Assembly: GCF_029784165.1 (NCBI RefSeq) | Contig: NC_073696.1 | Span: forward strand, 47,553,897-47,617,896 | Direction of reading: 5' to 3' | From: Wyeomyia smithii | Lineage: Eukaryota; Arthropoda; Insecta; Diptera; Culicidae | DNA length: 64,000 nt | Shown: positions 12,020 to 24,500 of the stretch, piece by piece | Position numbering within the stretch: position 1 is the stretch's first letter | Layout: each line of letters starts with the position of its first letter | Made by a program: the position numbers and the translations under genes | Notes under the pieces: model-generated | Told to the model about the DNA's origin: nothing | Databases searched by the model: none | The model's input: only the letters and a program-made list of their open reading frames with translations

Positions 12020-12312
12020 AATTACATTCCCTGATACTCCCTGATATACAACGATATTTTCCCTGATAGTTTTCAGCATTTAGCATAAAAAAGGCAACGT
12101 TGGTGAACACAACTACCAGTGAAAAGGGTATTTGATCGGATGTTAAACCTAATAGTAGATATTCTGCATGAGCCTTTTATGCTGAAAAAAAAAAGTGTCA
12201 GTGCAAAAGAGCTGTTTAAAAAAGAATCGCGTCTCGGTTAAGCATATTTCCTTCAGTTTTCCTTAAAAAAAATCCCAGACATTCTCGGATTTTCCGGATT
12301 TTTGCCACCCTT
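12020..12312 (+). mobile_element. MITE copy 2, related to 1763-2141
   Basis: It shares the phrases ttccctgatagttttcagca, aaaaagaatcgcgt and the closing ttttccggatttttgccacc with the intact copy. The left TIR is not clear, so this copy looks truncated or diverged. Confidence 0.6.
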
Positions 12313-12479
12313 AAAAACGTATATCGCCTAATAAAGTTTTATAGTAAAACTTTTCTTGGTGTATTTGCTGCTCGATTTTTTTTTTATTTTTTTGTACTGT
12401 GGTGCGACATGTCATGCTAAAGATCATAAAAATTGATTTCTGTCTGACTGTCTGTTTGATCCTATAGACTTTTTTGTAT

Positions 12480-13090
12480 GGACCCATCACATCACTTACA
12501 TGGACCAGAAACATTGATCTTATTAAATATCGCCCGAGTATTTGCTGTATTCCGCACTTTTATTATTAGCAATATCACTATTGAGAGTATGTGACATGAT
12601 TGTTATAATTCGTGCTTATGTGTAAGTTTTTCCACCCTTCTTTTTTGACGCTTACTACTCCGAGCCTCACTGACTCTAGCCATATTAAGCGTAAATTACA
12701 ATTCGCTGGAAAAGTCACATCAATTGAATGTCACTCTTTATTGTAAAAAGGATTTTTGTAACAAGAGGTTTTGTAGGACTCAACCTGAAGAGAAGGTAAG
12801 TGTGGAGCCTGAGAATAAACCCATGCTTAAGAGGCCATCCATATTCCACGTGAACAGCTTACGGGGGGGGGGGGGGGGTCTGTGATATTTCAACGGTCCA
12901 TACAACATATTTAGAATTTATATGGTCAGTTGTCCACGGAGGGGGAGGGGAGGGGTCAAAATCAATAAAAGTCTGTCCTCGTGGAATGTGGATGACTTAA
13001 AGTTCTTTGACATTAAATAACCGGATTTACTAAGGCTCAAATCCACGACTACACACTAATCGGAGCGGACTCTGCAACCTTGCGGCGAAG
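12480..13090 (-). repeat. SINE copy, minus strand, split by a MITE
   Basis: It aligns with the minus-strand SINE at 52032-52523: ctgtattccgcacttttatt, gtaagtgtggagcctgag, ccatgcttaa, then, after the insert, agttctttgacat, a degraded B-box region (ctcaaatccacgac) and ctctgcaaccttgcggc. The two halves are interrupted at 12831-12995. It lies head-to-head with the plus copy that follows. Confidence 0.65.
12831..12995. mobile_element. 165-bp MITE with G-tract, CTTAA flanks
   Basis: CTTAA lies directly on both sides (12826-12830 and 12996-13000), while the uninterrupted SINE at 52415 has it once. The inverted ends are CATCCATATTCCACG (12836-12850) and CGTGGAATGTGGATG (12980-12994), with one mismatch. 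The interior carries a run of 16 G (12863-12878) and gaggggaggggtcaaaatc. The target could be scored as CTTAA or TTAA. Confidence 0.75.
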
Positions 13091-13091
13091 G

Positions 13092-13580
13092 GTGTTGCGT
13101 TGCCGCAAGGTTACAGAGTTCGCTTTGTCACGCGGATGGTCGTGGGTTCGAATCATAGTAGAATCCGGCCATTCGATGCAAGAAAGGACTTGAACATAGG
13201 TTTTTTCTCAGGCTCGCCACCAGTTCCTCTTCCTTTGCGCTGAAATCTTCAAAACCTTCGCATGAATTTCTCTTAACAATACCAAATCTCTCTTATCAAT
13301 AAAACTAGCCAGAAGGACGCACGACGAAACTTCTCCAGGAAATTATAATTGGTGATATTTGGCAGGAGGACCGAGGCTCAGTATAGTAGAGCAGTAAGCG
13401 TGTAAAAGGAAAGGGTAACATCACATTACACACAAGCACTGATAAAAAATAATAATAAGCATGCCACTTCTCAATAGTGGTATTGCTAATAATAAAAGTG
13501 CGGGATACAGCAGACACCCGGGCATATCTCACAATAGATGAACGATTCTGGTCACAGTGAAGAAGTCCATACAGGAAAAA
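13092..13580 (+). repeat. tRNA-type SINE copy, plus strand, near full length
   Basis: It opens with gttgcgttgccgcaaggtta and contains a clear Pol III B box GGTTCGAATC at 13145-13154 preceded by atggtcgtg, as in a tRNA T arm. The body (gccagaaggacgcacgacg, ggcatatctcacaatagat) matches the minus copy at 52032-52523 through to gaagtccatacagg. A short inverted echo of the head (ccttgcaactacgaagctcc) follows at 13580-13600. A tRNA origin is inferred from the B box and T-arm-like context. Confidence 0.7.
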
Positions 13581-13613
13581 CCTTGCAACTACGAAGCTCC
13601 CCTCCTTATAGAC

Positions 13614-13860
13614 TTAGAAATTGATCAACCGATCGGCGTGCAAATTTGTATGTAGGGATTTTTGCGGTCCGTGACGGTTATTATGACGGTTCGAGATCGC
13701 TGCCCTCTGAAAGAGAAACACAAATTTCTGCATAACTCGAGAGCTTATCAAGCAAATTAAGCTAAATGTGATATGTAAGATGTTTGGATACGAGGATTGA
13801 TTTTGTGATGATTTGACAAACCTCACTGCTTTGCATCTGGTTTCAAAACAAAATGGCATC
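13614..13860. repeat. dispersed repeat B, internal fragment
   Basis: The phrases gatcggcgtgcaaatttgta, gacggttattatgacggttcga and ctgcataactcgagagctta match 17825-17985, which lies behind a Helitron-like 5' end. This is probably an internal piece of the same element. Confidence 0.5.
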
Positions 13861-16800
13861 GAAAAAACATCGAAAATTTTCGATTTCTCAAGATTTCAAA
13901 AAGGCGCCACTGCTGTCATTTAAGGTGAAATGTGTTGAAACTCGGGGAAATTTGTTTTTGCGTCAAAACACATCAAAAAATTATACAAGGAAGCCAAGGC
14001 AGGAAAAAAAGTAAATTTTTGTTGCACTGTGTTATTCTGGTTTATGCATAAGAAATCACTGAAAAGCATAAGATTTTATAAAATGTTCTATTTAAACGTA
14101 ACTGATGCACATTCTACCATAAGTTAGAGTATCTTTTCGAAAGAAAATTAAGTAAATTGATGTTTTCTAATTTTTTGAAACACCCGCTTTTCAATCATTC
14201 GTCTTTGACGTCCCTACCAGACAATCAAAACCACATGTCAGCGAAGTTTTATATAAATTAGCGACAGGCGCGTCCAAGCTTTCTATTATTGGTGTGCAAA
14301 TGCTTCCAATTGATTTTAAGTAACTTTTTCGAAGATCAAAACTATACAGTTTCGGAAGAAGGGACGATCATACATTAGGAAACAAATTGAATGCAGCAGA
14401 CAACGAGAAGATTTAAAACATGTGGAATGATTGACCCAATGACATAGTTTTTTTGTCCACTCAAACTAGATACTGCATTTTTTTATTCAATATAAATGAA
14501 CGAAAGCACAAAAATCGCAGTTTTAACAATTTTCGAAACCATCCATCAAATCACGCTAGATAAATTTGAAAATAAAATTTACAGCTGCACCCAATAAACA
14601 GTACTTTCTCGGCTTTAGCAACCCCCCCGCCCGGAGTGCAGTAATTTTCGGATTGATAGATACCATTTGCATCGACCGATTAACTCCGCTCATCAATCTT
14701 TCCAATTCAGTCATGACTGTTTCGCGAATAATGATGCTGTTGTTACGGGCCACGATACACATTTAATGATGTGTGTCGTGGTTCCGCTCGTACCCGCTCG
14801 GAACGCCTACCTCCCGTTTGTGTGTGAATATCGTTCATCAATCTTAAACTTCTATCTATTGTTGTTGTTGTTTTTGTTGCTGTTCGCTTTTCTCCGCCAG
14901 ACTCTCTTCATAGCCGACCTTCACCATCGTGATTCGATTTCTGATGCTGAAGCTGTTCGATCGTTTTCCTTGTTGGCTTCGCGGATTTTGTTTTTATTTT
15001 TTTTTTCTGCACGCTCTCTCTCTCTTCGGAACTTCAATGCTTTTGCACAGTTGCTATTTTGTAATAATAATTGTTATTATGTCAAGTTTCTGACATGCGG
15101 CACTGCTCAGGTTACGCCTAAATACCTTCCTCGGTGCACTCTCGCCAGCAGCGAATGCAGCAGCGATTGTGTGTGAAAACGGCTCTTCGACTTCGAGGTT
15201 TTGCCTGTTGGTGGTGGCTCCCAAGATGAAATGAGAAACGACTACAGCACAAATTGAAAGTTGCATAATTTATTGGCGGTGGAAAACGGGGCGGGTACAT
15301 GTGTGAGAAAACTTTCCAAGGTAAGTCATGGCAGATAAAAATGTTTGATTTGCTGAAAGTAGAATGTACACACACACACACATCGGGTCGGGCGTTGTTG
15401 TTATAATGATGGAGATTAATCACCGACAGAAGAAATGGAAATGCGAAATTTTAATTGGAATCATTGAAGGGCTTCTTACTAGCAATTAAGGTTGTTTTTA
15501 ATAAGCAACTGGTAGCCCTATATTTGCGTATAGAAACGAGTCCTGAATATCAAATTCCTCCACATGCAGCAGTGGTTTACTTAAAATGACCGTACAGCTT
15601 AAACGTAAGATAAATTTGCATTGAAAAATAATTTCACGTACGATGAACTGGTCCTGCCTTGGCTCGAAAAAAATACGCATCATATGTTTGCACAAACAAG
15701 GAACTCTAATAAATCTAATTAATCTATAAAGCATTCAGAAGTGAACTTCAATGAACCGCAACCGAGCTAGCGTAGCGAAGTGGTTCTTTGACATGCACTC
15801 GTGTCTACCCGAGCCGAAGCAACCGAGAGTGATTTACCCAGCATTAGTTTGTCGACAAAGTTCATGCAGTGAATGGTAATGAGTAGCGAGGTGCAATAAA
15901 GTTGACAGTCTTGCAGTGATATGCCCACTCGAACCTGGGAAATCCGATTATCTCGTGTTCGTTATAAATAATTAGATTATATACTGATGTAAACTTTAAT
16001 TAATAAAAAGTAAACTTGATTCACCATTTTGGTTTGACGATAAAACTACGACAGTGTTAAACAGCTGCTGTGAATTGCTTAGGATGCTCATTACCTGATG
16101 GAATCATGTTTAATCCGGGGTGTCAAAACCACTTATTTAAATCCGGTTTTCCTATGAACAGCTTTACACCTAGTGCGATGCTTATTCTCACTCTCACTTC
16201 CCACATTCCACTGCTAACCAAACATCTTAGCATTGTCTATGGTTCGGTGGGAACAATCAGTGTTGCTGTTTTGGTCTTCACAATCAAGCAATGTTATCAC
16301 TTCAAAGTCTCGAATAATATGTACTCGTTATCGCATGAATGATTAGATACGTTTATATGGCACCCCCAACGCTGGTAGGTATGATTTAAAATTAAAAATA
16401 AACAACATTGTTTACTTGAAATAAGTAGTCCTAGACATTTCAATTTATGTCATTATACAGAAAAAAATTTTGTGACACAATAAAACCCAATTGGATTTAA
16501 ATGTGAAAGCTCGAAATAAACGGCGGATTTCCTAACCACGACAGTTGACTTTTACACTTACTATAATATTTTTTACAGTGCATGTTTTCTTTGGAAGGAC
16601 CAAACTACTATCTACATTTTTGCCAAAGACATCACATCAATCAAACAAATAGTGATTCAAAAATAAAAATACTAAATAACATCTTTGGTCGATTAAATAC
16701 ATACGATGTCAGTTTGAGTCATTATAAAATTTCATTTTCATGTGTATATGAAATCTATTAACAGGTAGGGCGAATTGCTTTTATAAACGTACCTTTTACA

Positions 16801-17774
16801 ATTGATATTAATGAATTGATAGACTTACCTAAAAGAGAAAAAAAATATAATGATAAATTGTTAATAAAAATAGTCATTATTCAGCATGTGGCACAATTAT
16901 CCTTCACATCAATGCGTCTAATGATTTCTCTGCTCACTGTCAGCAATCATTCCATTCAAACCACACCGGACACAGTCAGTGACATCTTTTCAAACACTCA
17001 AAACTCTCTTCCGCGAGTCACCCAAAGGCCCGACAGTCAGCGCTGCTATTGCCAATCAGAGTCGATTGCAGACCTCCAATGCAATGATGTAAAACTAATT
17101 GCCCACCCGGTTCAATAATTGTGCAGAAAGGTCTACGCTTACAATCTCCCCTCCCCCACGCCTAATCCACTGCCGCGTTACTACCCGTGCCGCCTCTGTC
17201 TGTCTGTCTCTTGGTTGGTGGCTAGATGATGACAGCAAGGTTCGCCGCAGAGTCCGCGTGGCGTCACGTCGGGTTCCGATTGACCGCAAAGAGGTTTCAC
17301 ATTGCCAATCGAATTAATTTCGCTTGACTATGGTCGGGATTCTGCCTGCTGCAACTTTTTTCGATGGCTGGCATTGCAAGCAATAGGGCTTTCTCTTGCT
17401 CATGACGTATTCACGAATTTACCGAATGTGGGCACTTTGAGACAGATTTTTCTTTTTTTTTGATTGGGAGGAACATTTGGTGATATACAATAAGCGAATT
17501 GCAAGTAAAGATTCATTCAAGTCGCTTCGCGACTCAAAAAGTTTCATTTTTTTTGCCAAAACAAAAATATTTGTCTGAAATTTTTTGCATATCTTCAATT
17601 TTTGATATGGTAAATGATTTTTTTCGTGCACAGATTCACACTTGAGATTCAATTTTATGTATGTTTCATGTTACATAAAAAAAATCCAGTGATAATGATG
17701 ATTTAATGGATAAAATGGTGTAGTAAAAATTCGGAACACATTGCAGACCTGTTCCTTTGGTTAATTTTCTTCTA
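13861..17774. other. no gene seen; low-complexity patches
   Basis: Contains a TTG/TTTTTG tract at about 14850-14885, T-rich sequence near 15000 and a (CA)n run at about 15368-15383. A 169-codon frame at 14667-15176 is biased by the T-rich tract (leucine/phenylalanine run) and has no domain. The CT-rich stretch near 17140-17220 shows no other sign of function. Confidence 0.4.
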
Positions 17775-18200
17775 TCTATATAATAAATACCAATTGGAGT
17801 CGGTGAATCACGATTCAAGTCAGAAACGGATCAGCAGATAGGCGTGAAAATTTTCATGTAAGAGTTTCTGGGTCCGAGGAAGGTTATTATGCTGGTTTGA
17901 AACCTCTTCCTTCTCTATAATGGAGGGCTGCCATACAAATAAAACGCAAATCTATGCATAACTCAAGAACTAATCAAGCAAATAGAACGAAATTGGGCAC
18001 GTTAGGTTTTTGGGAGCAGAAAATATTTCAAAGATGGTACGAGACCACTTCCTCTTCTGGAAGGGAGGTTGGAACCAAATTTGAAATATGAGAATTTCAG
18101 AGTACAAGAAATGTTTTCATACTGATTATACACTCCTGCTTACTTTAAAAGGGGCGGGGTGGGAGGTTCCCACACAAATGAAACACATATTCTAACTAAT
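17775..18200 (+). mobile_element. Helitron-like 5' end
   Basis: A|TCTATATAATAAATACCAAT followed by tggagtcggtgaatcacgat has the shape of mosquito Helitron 5' ends: TC start after an A, then a TATA-like AT run. The following sequence matches repeat B at 13614. No CTRR 3' end could be fixed, so the right limit is approximate. Confidence 0.45.
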
Positions 18201-18214
18201 TTTTCCGGAAAACA

Positions 18215-18475
18215 ATTTAAAATGATCGAGATGATACACAGAAGCCAAAAATCGGTCCCAGAGACCATTTTGAATTCTTAGATGGCGACTTCTGGTTTCT
18301 GATCAACAAACCAAAATGGCTGAATACTACCAATATGGTTATTTCTGGAACCAGAAAGATACCTAAAGGCCAGAAATTAATTTTGCATGCCATTTTATCT
18401 TCCGTAATCGGGGTGATGCACAGAAGCCCACAATCGACCCAGACACCATTTTGAATTCTAAGACGCGGGGGATAC
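18215..18475. repeat. repeat D, two units
   Basis: The text cgagatgatacacagaagcc, accattttgaattc and gatggcgacttctggtttct matches, in reverse orientation or partially, the tandem units at 26225-26905 (ccggaagtcgccatcttgg). Confidence 0.5.
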
Positions 18476-18482
18476 ATGCCGC

Positions 18483-18665
18483 CGAAAATAGAAACCGCGT
18501 AAAAAACGAAATCCGCGTGAAAAAAAGCATTAATTCCGGAAAAAAACCGCAAAATTCCGTAAAAAAACCGCGTAAATTCCGCAATCCGAGTAAAAAACGC
18601 GTTAATTCCGGAATCCGCGTAAAAATAGCCGTGTAGAAAAAACCCGCGTAAAAAGCGACTTTAGT
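18483..18665. repeat. degenerate CCGCGTAAAAA minisatellite
   Basis: About ten occurrences of CCGCGTAAAAA or attccg(g/t)aaaaa variants at irregular 12-25 bp spacing. The same word occurs once near 2215 (ccccgcgtaaaaaa). It has no codon-like period. Confidence 0.7.
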
Positions 18666-18889
18666 GTCTTTGAAAACTAAATTTACATTTTTCAGCGAAT
18701 GTAGCCACTTTTATTTTAAATTTGATAGTTTATCGTGTTTCTTGGAAATCGTTTTTACGTTTTCACGTTTTTACGGAAATCGTTTTTATCGTGTTTTACG
18801 AAAATCGTTTCAAATTTCTAATTATTTTTTACTGGTAAGTGACTTTTGAAGAAAATCCAGGCAATCCAAAAAAAAATTTTTTTTAAAAG

Positions 18890-21045
18890 TGGTCCCAATG
18901 GCCGAATGTCATATACCACTCGACTTCTTTCGACGAACTGAGCATTTTCTGTATGTATGTATGTATGTATGTATGTATGTATGTATGTGTGTATGTGTGT
19001 GTGTGTATGTGCAACTTTTTTTTCTCACCACTTTTCTCAGAGATGGCTGGACCGATTTTAATAAAATTAATTGCAAATGAAAGGTCTAGTTGCGCCATAG
19101 GTTGCTATTGAATTTCATTGTAATCGGATTTTTAGTTTAGAGGTTATGTATCAAAATGTAAAAATCACGAAACATCAATATCTCAGAAACCACACAACCG
19201 ATTTCAATAAAACTGGTTTCAAATGATTGGGCTGTCCCCAGAACCCTTAACTTTTGAATTTCGTTATGATTGAACATATGGTTCAAAAGTTATGTAAAGA
19301 AAAGTTATCCTGAGGTTGTTTGGACTCACTCATTTTTCTCTGTGATGGCTGAACCGATTTTAACAAAATTAGTGTCAAATGGAAGGTCTAGTTGCTCCAT
19401 AGGTTGGTATTGAATTTCATTGCAATCGGATTGTAACTGTGTCCGTTGTTCATAAAAATGTGAAATCACATAATGAAAGTAAACATATTGACTTTCTCCT
19501 AACGATCACTGGCTTAATAAAAGGTAGAAAAATGATTGAAATGGCCGAATGTCATATACTACTCAACTCAGTTCGACGAATCGAGCATTTTCTGCATATA
19601 AGCATGTATAGGTGTATATGTTTGTGTGTGGGTGTGTACGTGTGTATGTGCACCTTTCTTTCGCACTCACTTTTCTCAGAGATGGTCTGACCGATTCCTT
19701 CAATCTTGGTGTCAAATGAAGGGTCTATTTACCGCTTAGGTTGCTATTGAATTTCGTTGTAATCAAACTTTTAGTTTTGGCGCTGCGTCAGAATGTGAAA
19801 AACGCTCTTATATCTCAGAACTCTTATATCTATGAACATAGTTGAATTCAAATAAATGGGCTTTCAAACCCTTAAACAATGAATTTCATAATGTTTAAAC
19901 ATGTGGTTTGAAAGTTATAGAAAGAAACGAAACCCGCAGACTGTTTAAAACTATAGCTACGTTCAAAATATGTGGCCTCAACATCATTTAAATTTAATAT
20001 TGTACTATTTCAATGTTTGCGGCCTTGCTCAGGATTGAAGTTGAAATTAAAAGTCATTTCTATCATTTCACTTTTTGCCTTTCTCCTAGAAAGGTATAGC
20101 AATAAATGCAAAAACTAAAGGTATAAAAGTGCTCAAAAGGGCCGAATGTCGTATACCACTCGACTCAGTTCGACGAGCTGAGCATTTTCTGTATGTGTGT
20201 GTGTGTGTGTGTAACGCTCTCCCAATCTCACTCGATTTCCTCAGAGATGGCTAAATCGATTTCAATGAAATCAATTGCAAATGAAAGGTCTAGTTGCCCT
20301 ATAAGACCCTATTGAATTTTTTTGTAATCTGATTTCTAGTTTAGAGGTTATGTATCAAAATGTAAAAATCACGAAACATCAATATCTCAGAAATTACGCA
20401 ACCGATTTGAACAATATTGATATCAGATGAACGGGCTAGTGAAGGGTTAACTGATGAATTATGATTGAACACGTAGTTTCACAGTTTGGCTACTCTATAC
20501 GTTCCCTTTTTATTTGATTGTAATCAAACTTAAACAACCGTTATGTATTAAATTGTTTAAACAACGGAAGTCTATTATCTCAAGTATTACACGACTTATT
20601 TGAACATAACTAATGTCATACAAACGAGTCATCTCTCAAACTTACAAATAACAAACTTCATAAAAATTTGATATACTGTTCAAAAGTTTTGTAAAAAAAA
20701 AATTCAAAGACTATTCAATACTATAGCTGCTTTGATCAATATATATGGCCTCAACATGATTTAAATGTGGTATCGTTCTATTTGAACGTTCCCGGTATCG
20801 CTCGTGATTAAATTGTTCGAAATTAAAAGTCATTTCTTATATTTCTCTATTTTTGAAGCACTAACATAACGTCAAATTTCATATTATATACTTTAATTAC
20901 AACATCAATATTTTAGAACCCAAAGAGTGAATATACCTTTATTGGATTTAAACATTCATGTAAATCTATTTTTACAAATAATAAGTTTGAATGAGAAAGG
21001 CTGAGTCTGATCGCTAGGTGGATCAATTTAGGTTTTTCTATGGTG
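18890..21045 (+). repeat. dispersed repeat E, three partial copies in tandem
   Basis: The phrase gccgaatgtcatataccact recurs at 18901, 19544 and 20141 with ctgagcattttctg and a TGTA/TG microsatellite after each (TGTA run from about 18953). Each is followed by cagagatggctggaccgatt-like text and gaaaggtctagttg. The block ends with gaatgagaaaggctgagtct and gatcgctaggtgga. I regard it as an old dispersed element with reiterated 5' portions. There is no intact ORF. Confidence 0.6.
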
Positions 21046-21354
21046 GTTGCAATTTTAATTTGAAGTGGTTTAGTAGGAAAAATGTCATATAATTAACCTG
21101 TTGGACATGTTATACCACAAAGATGGACCAACTAGTTTCCGTAAGGGTGGTGGCAACTATGAAAACCATCAAATGTTATGATTTTAAAAGGAAAAGAGAA
21201 ACCTAACCTTCGTAGAAATTTTTTTGTAATTTCTCATTTAGAAAATTTTGCTAGACATGGCGCGAGTAACGCAATGTTAATGACATAAGTTTCCTACTAT
21301 GATTACTTTTTCGTTTTTATTAAAAATAAAATTTCATTTTTATTGTTTTTGGAA

Positions 21355-21680
21355 GCACCCTAGTGAAAAATAAATTAACCACCCTAATGAAAGTCAAGTT
21401 TGAGATACCCAATGAACACTAAAATAATTTTCATCCGGTTTGGAACGAGTTGTGGGTCATTTTAGAAGCCAGTTCTGAACTCCATATTAGGCCTTCGCTT
21501 GCCCAGAAAATGGCCAAGTTCCAGAAGGTCGATTTTCGCTCAAATTTTTTTTCGATTTTCGAGATGATACCAAATTTTGCACAGATATTTTTTTTGGGCC
21601 GATGAACAAAGTGTGCATGGTCGGTTTTCAAAATTCGATGATGAAATTTTTTTCATACAGTCATTGCCACCCTAATAGGA
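21355..21680 (+). repeat. dispersed repeat A, copy 2
   Basis: Matches 10895-11430: ttaaccaccctaatgaaag, ttccagaaggtcgattttcg, ttttttttgggccgatgaaca, ending in gccaccctaatag. Confidence 0.6.
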
Positions 21681-23941
21681 CAACCCATATAGAAATATAC
21701 ATAAAATATACAGTTAAAAACTAGGTCATTCCCTTTTATTTGTTGTGTTCATTTGTTTCATTTCAAAAGTTGGCTCGAGGTAAATGTTTTTTTCCAACTC
21801 GGATAATTCACATTCACATACACTAAGGTCTTTATTACGCGGGGAATGCATCCCAAATTTGTATGAAACCATGCAACTTTTTTAAGTTAAAAATATAACG
21901 AAGACACCATCCTAAAATGTTTGAGCCTCTTTTGAATATAAAAGTAACCAAATGCAATATTTTAATTTTTTAATATTTACTCCAAAAAATGTTTCTGTTT
22001 TTGAAGACTGATATACGATTACTTCTGGCTTAAAATGGAATACGTGAACACGCGTCAAAAAAGACCACTCCGTATTTTACATGATTTTATTTATTATTGG
22101 TTTTTATCCTTATTCACAGATCAGACGGCTCTTCCGAAGGTATTAAAGAGACACCAGGGAGACTTTTTACGAGTTAAGCACGGATTCCAGGATAAGTTTT
22201 TTAGACAGACTTCGGAACATACACGTTTTTATATGCCAGCCATTTTCCGTGTAAAAATTGTATTTGTCCTTCCTAACTTTAAAATAAAACTGTGATGAAA
22301 TGATCTCCTAGTGAAATACCAAAACGGTATTGAGCTTATTGAAGTAGCTTAAAAATATGCACAATTGATCCAAAAAGTGTTTCAAAACCTACACTGAATA
22401 ATGTTTGAATCAACTCAAATAGAAACGAAAATCAATTGTACATTTTTGGGAAGGTGCTATAAACGTCTTTCAAACGCATTCTAAAACGTTTAATCGATCT
22501 TCTCCAAGTTGGTGCTGCCCATTTCAACATTTTTTTTGTTGACAACATGTCAGAACAATATCTTCTCGAGATATTGCATCATAAATAATTAATTTTCCAT
22601 TTTAGAAAATCAAATATGATCACAGTGGCTCGAGTCTTTCTGCGAACAAAAAATGCAATCTATTTTTGTTTACTTGTGGAGGTATTTTTCTAGATATTCA
22701 ACTATATTTTAATCGATTTTATAAACGTCTGATCGGAAGATTTTAATTCATGGCTCGCACATAAATGAAAGGTCACATCACATCACTGGGAGATATGATT
22801 TAAATATTCAAATTCATTCTCTTGTTGATTACTGAAATCACAAATGTCGAATATAAAGCAGATCGGAGAGCTATAAAAAAAAACAACAAATAATCATGGG
22901 CGTTGATGAATGACAATGAGCTGTCGAAGCAACGCTCCTCCGATCAAGCAGAAATTGTACAGACTAATTCATAATAGCACAATATGCCATTCCACACTGA
23001 AACGCATTTTCTGAATGTGTGCATATGTGCATGAAAGAAAAATTAGGCCATTGCACCGACAAACCCAAAATTTCAATGAAGTTTTGCACATACACTGGTT
23101 GATGTTTCTGAGGAGAGAAACAAACCAGCTGCTATCCACATTTCGTTCGGCGCTAGGAATCACGAAATAGTGTTGTCGCAGTACACGTATCTCAATGCTA
23201 ATATTCAATAGAGCCAATTTTGGGCTTTTGAGATGTTGATGTTCAAGCATGCCATAAGTACAATCAATTTGTCGCATAATCTATCAGTGCGGAATAATCC
23301 TTCAAAAATCACCAACAAACATTAATAAAGGAAGATTTTGTCAATACGCTATGCAATATATTTCAAGATGTTGTTAACATTTTATGATAATTTCAAAGTT
23401 AAACGAAACCAGACGAATCCTCTTGCTACTCGATGCTACATCGCTTTCCGACTAATGCAAAAATCAATTTCAACAGGGCGAAATTAAAATCGACAAACGG
23501 ATATTCCTTTAGATCTTGCTATTGCTGCCGCATCTGCACAGCAAGACATTTGATAAGAAACCTTGATGCTTGAGCTGGAACAACATCACTTCAAAAACTC
23601 TCAAAGTTCAAATTTGCCATTTTAAACAAAAACATAAAATCTCTGAAATCGAACGCAATTATCATTAACGAGCGAATTGAATATAACCTTCAGAGCTTGG
23701 GGAAGTATTTTCCTTAGAAAACATAGACTTTTAACGTTTGTCCCACCGCTTTGGGATAATCCGGATTCAGCCCTTGCCCAGGTTGGATTTGATTTTCTGC
23801 AAAATCAAGTGAACCGAAACAGCAACTCCCAGCGCAACAAAAAAAAAATGACACAAAAAAAAATAAAGTTCTCCATTCGCGTTTCGATTCCGTTTCAATG
23901 GTACGCCACTTTTTGCATATGCTCGTGCTTGCATGCCATCA
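21681..23941. other. no feature seen
   Basis: AT-rich, with short overlapping ORFs only. Confidence 0.45.
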
Positions 23942-23991
23942 TGCCGTGCCCGGGCAGACGGACAGGAAATTTGTTTCGGATCTGTGCGCGG

Positions 23992-24030
23992 TATAAAACT
24001 CTCGGTTTAGCTTACACTTAACTTTTGCGC
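23992..24030 (+). promoter_or_regulatory. TATA-box promoter candidate
   Basis: TATAAAA at 23992-23998 sits between GC-rich upstream DNA (gtgcccgggcagacggac) and ctcggtttagcttacactta. There is no linked ORF. The motif alone is weak evidence. Confidence 0.22.
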
Positions 24031-24453
24031 ATTGGCGGATTCTAGAAATCCACCGCTCGGAAGCCAGCAATAGAAGTTTAATTAATTTATGGCGCAAAAG
24101 TTTTGCTCTTGTGGGTGACGTTATTTTCAAACTTCACTACCAGAGAATGAAACCAATCGGGAATGGTTGACGTATGTGAAAAAAATATGAAATTCTTTCT
24201 TCTCACTTGTTTTCGCTGTGGAACGAATCCAAAAATACGTTCGCTATGATGTGGCTGCCTCAAGCCTCACAGTGTGACAACGAGAAAGTGCTAATTGAAT
24301 ATGCAAATCGACGAAGCGTTCGACAATGGAGTTTTGTCGAATATGTTGTTTGCAAACTTGGTGCTATTAAAGCTCTCGCGTCATTACAGCAACGAACACT
24401 GTTTTTATAGTCCTGTTTATGAGCAAAATGCCGCTGCTGTCATCGCTGGTGGT

Positions 24454-24500
24454 TATATAAGGCCACCATCACACACTGCAGTACGGTTCAAGTGTGATAT
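24454..24500 (+). promoter_or_regulatory. TATA + initiator promoter candidate
   Basis: TATATAA at 24454-24460 lies 26 bases before the A of gCAGTac (24480), the usual TATA-to-initiator distance in arthropods. It is followed by acggttcaagtgtg. No coding exon is seen downstream before repeats begin. Confidence 0.28.

Noticed and set aside
12863..12878. Run of 16 G as possible regulatory G-quadruplex
   Set aside because: It lies in a MITE interior and similar G/C runs occur in related repeats, so it is better explained as part of the element.
13092..13160. Functional tRNA gene
   Set aside because: The B box is good but the acceptor and D arms do not pair and the unit is a dispersed repeat, so it is a SINE head.
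14667..15176. 169-codon frame with a hydrophobic run
   Set aside because: The hydrophobic run is produced by a TTG/TTT tract; no signal peptide or domain pattern.
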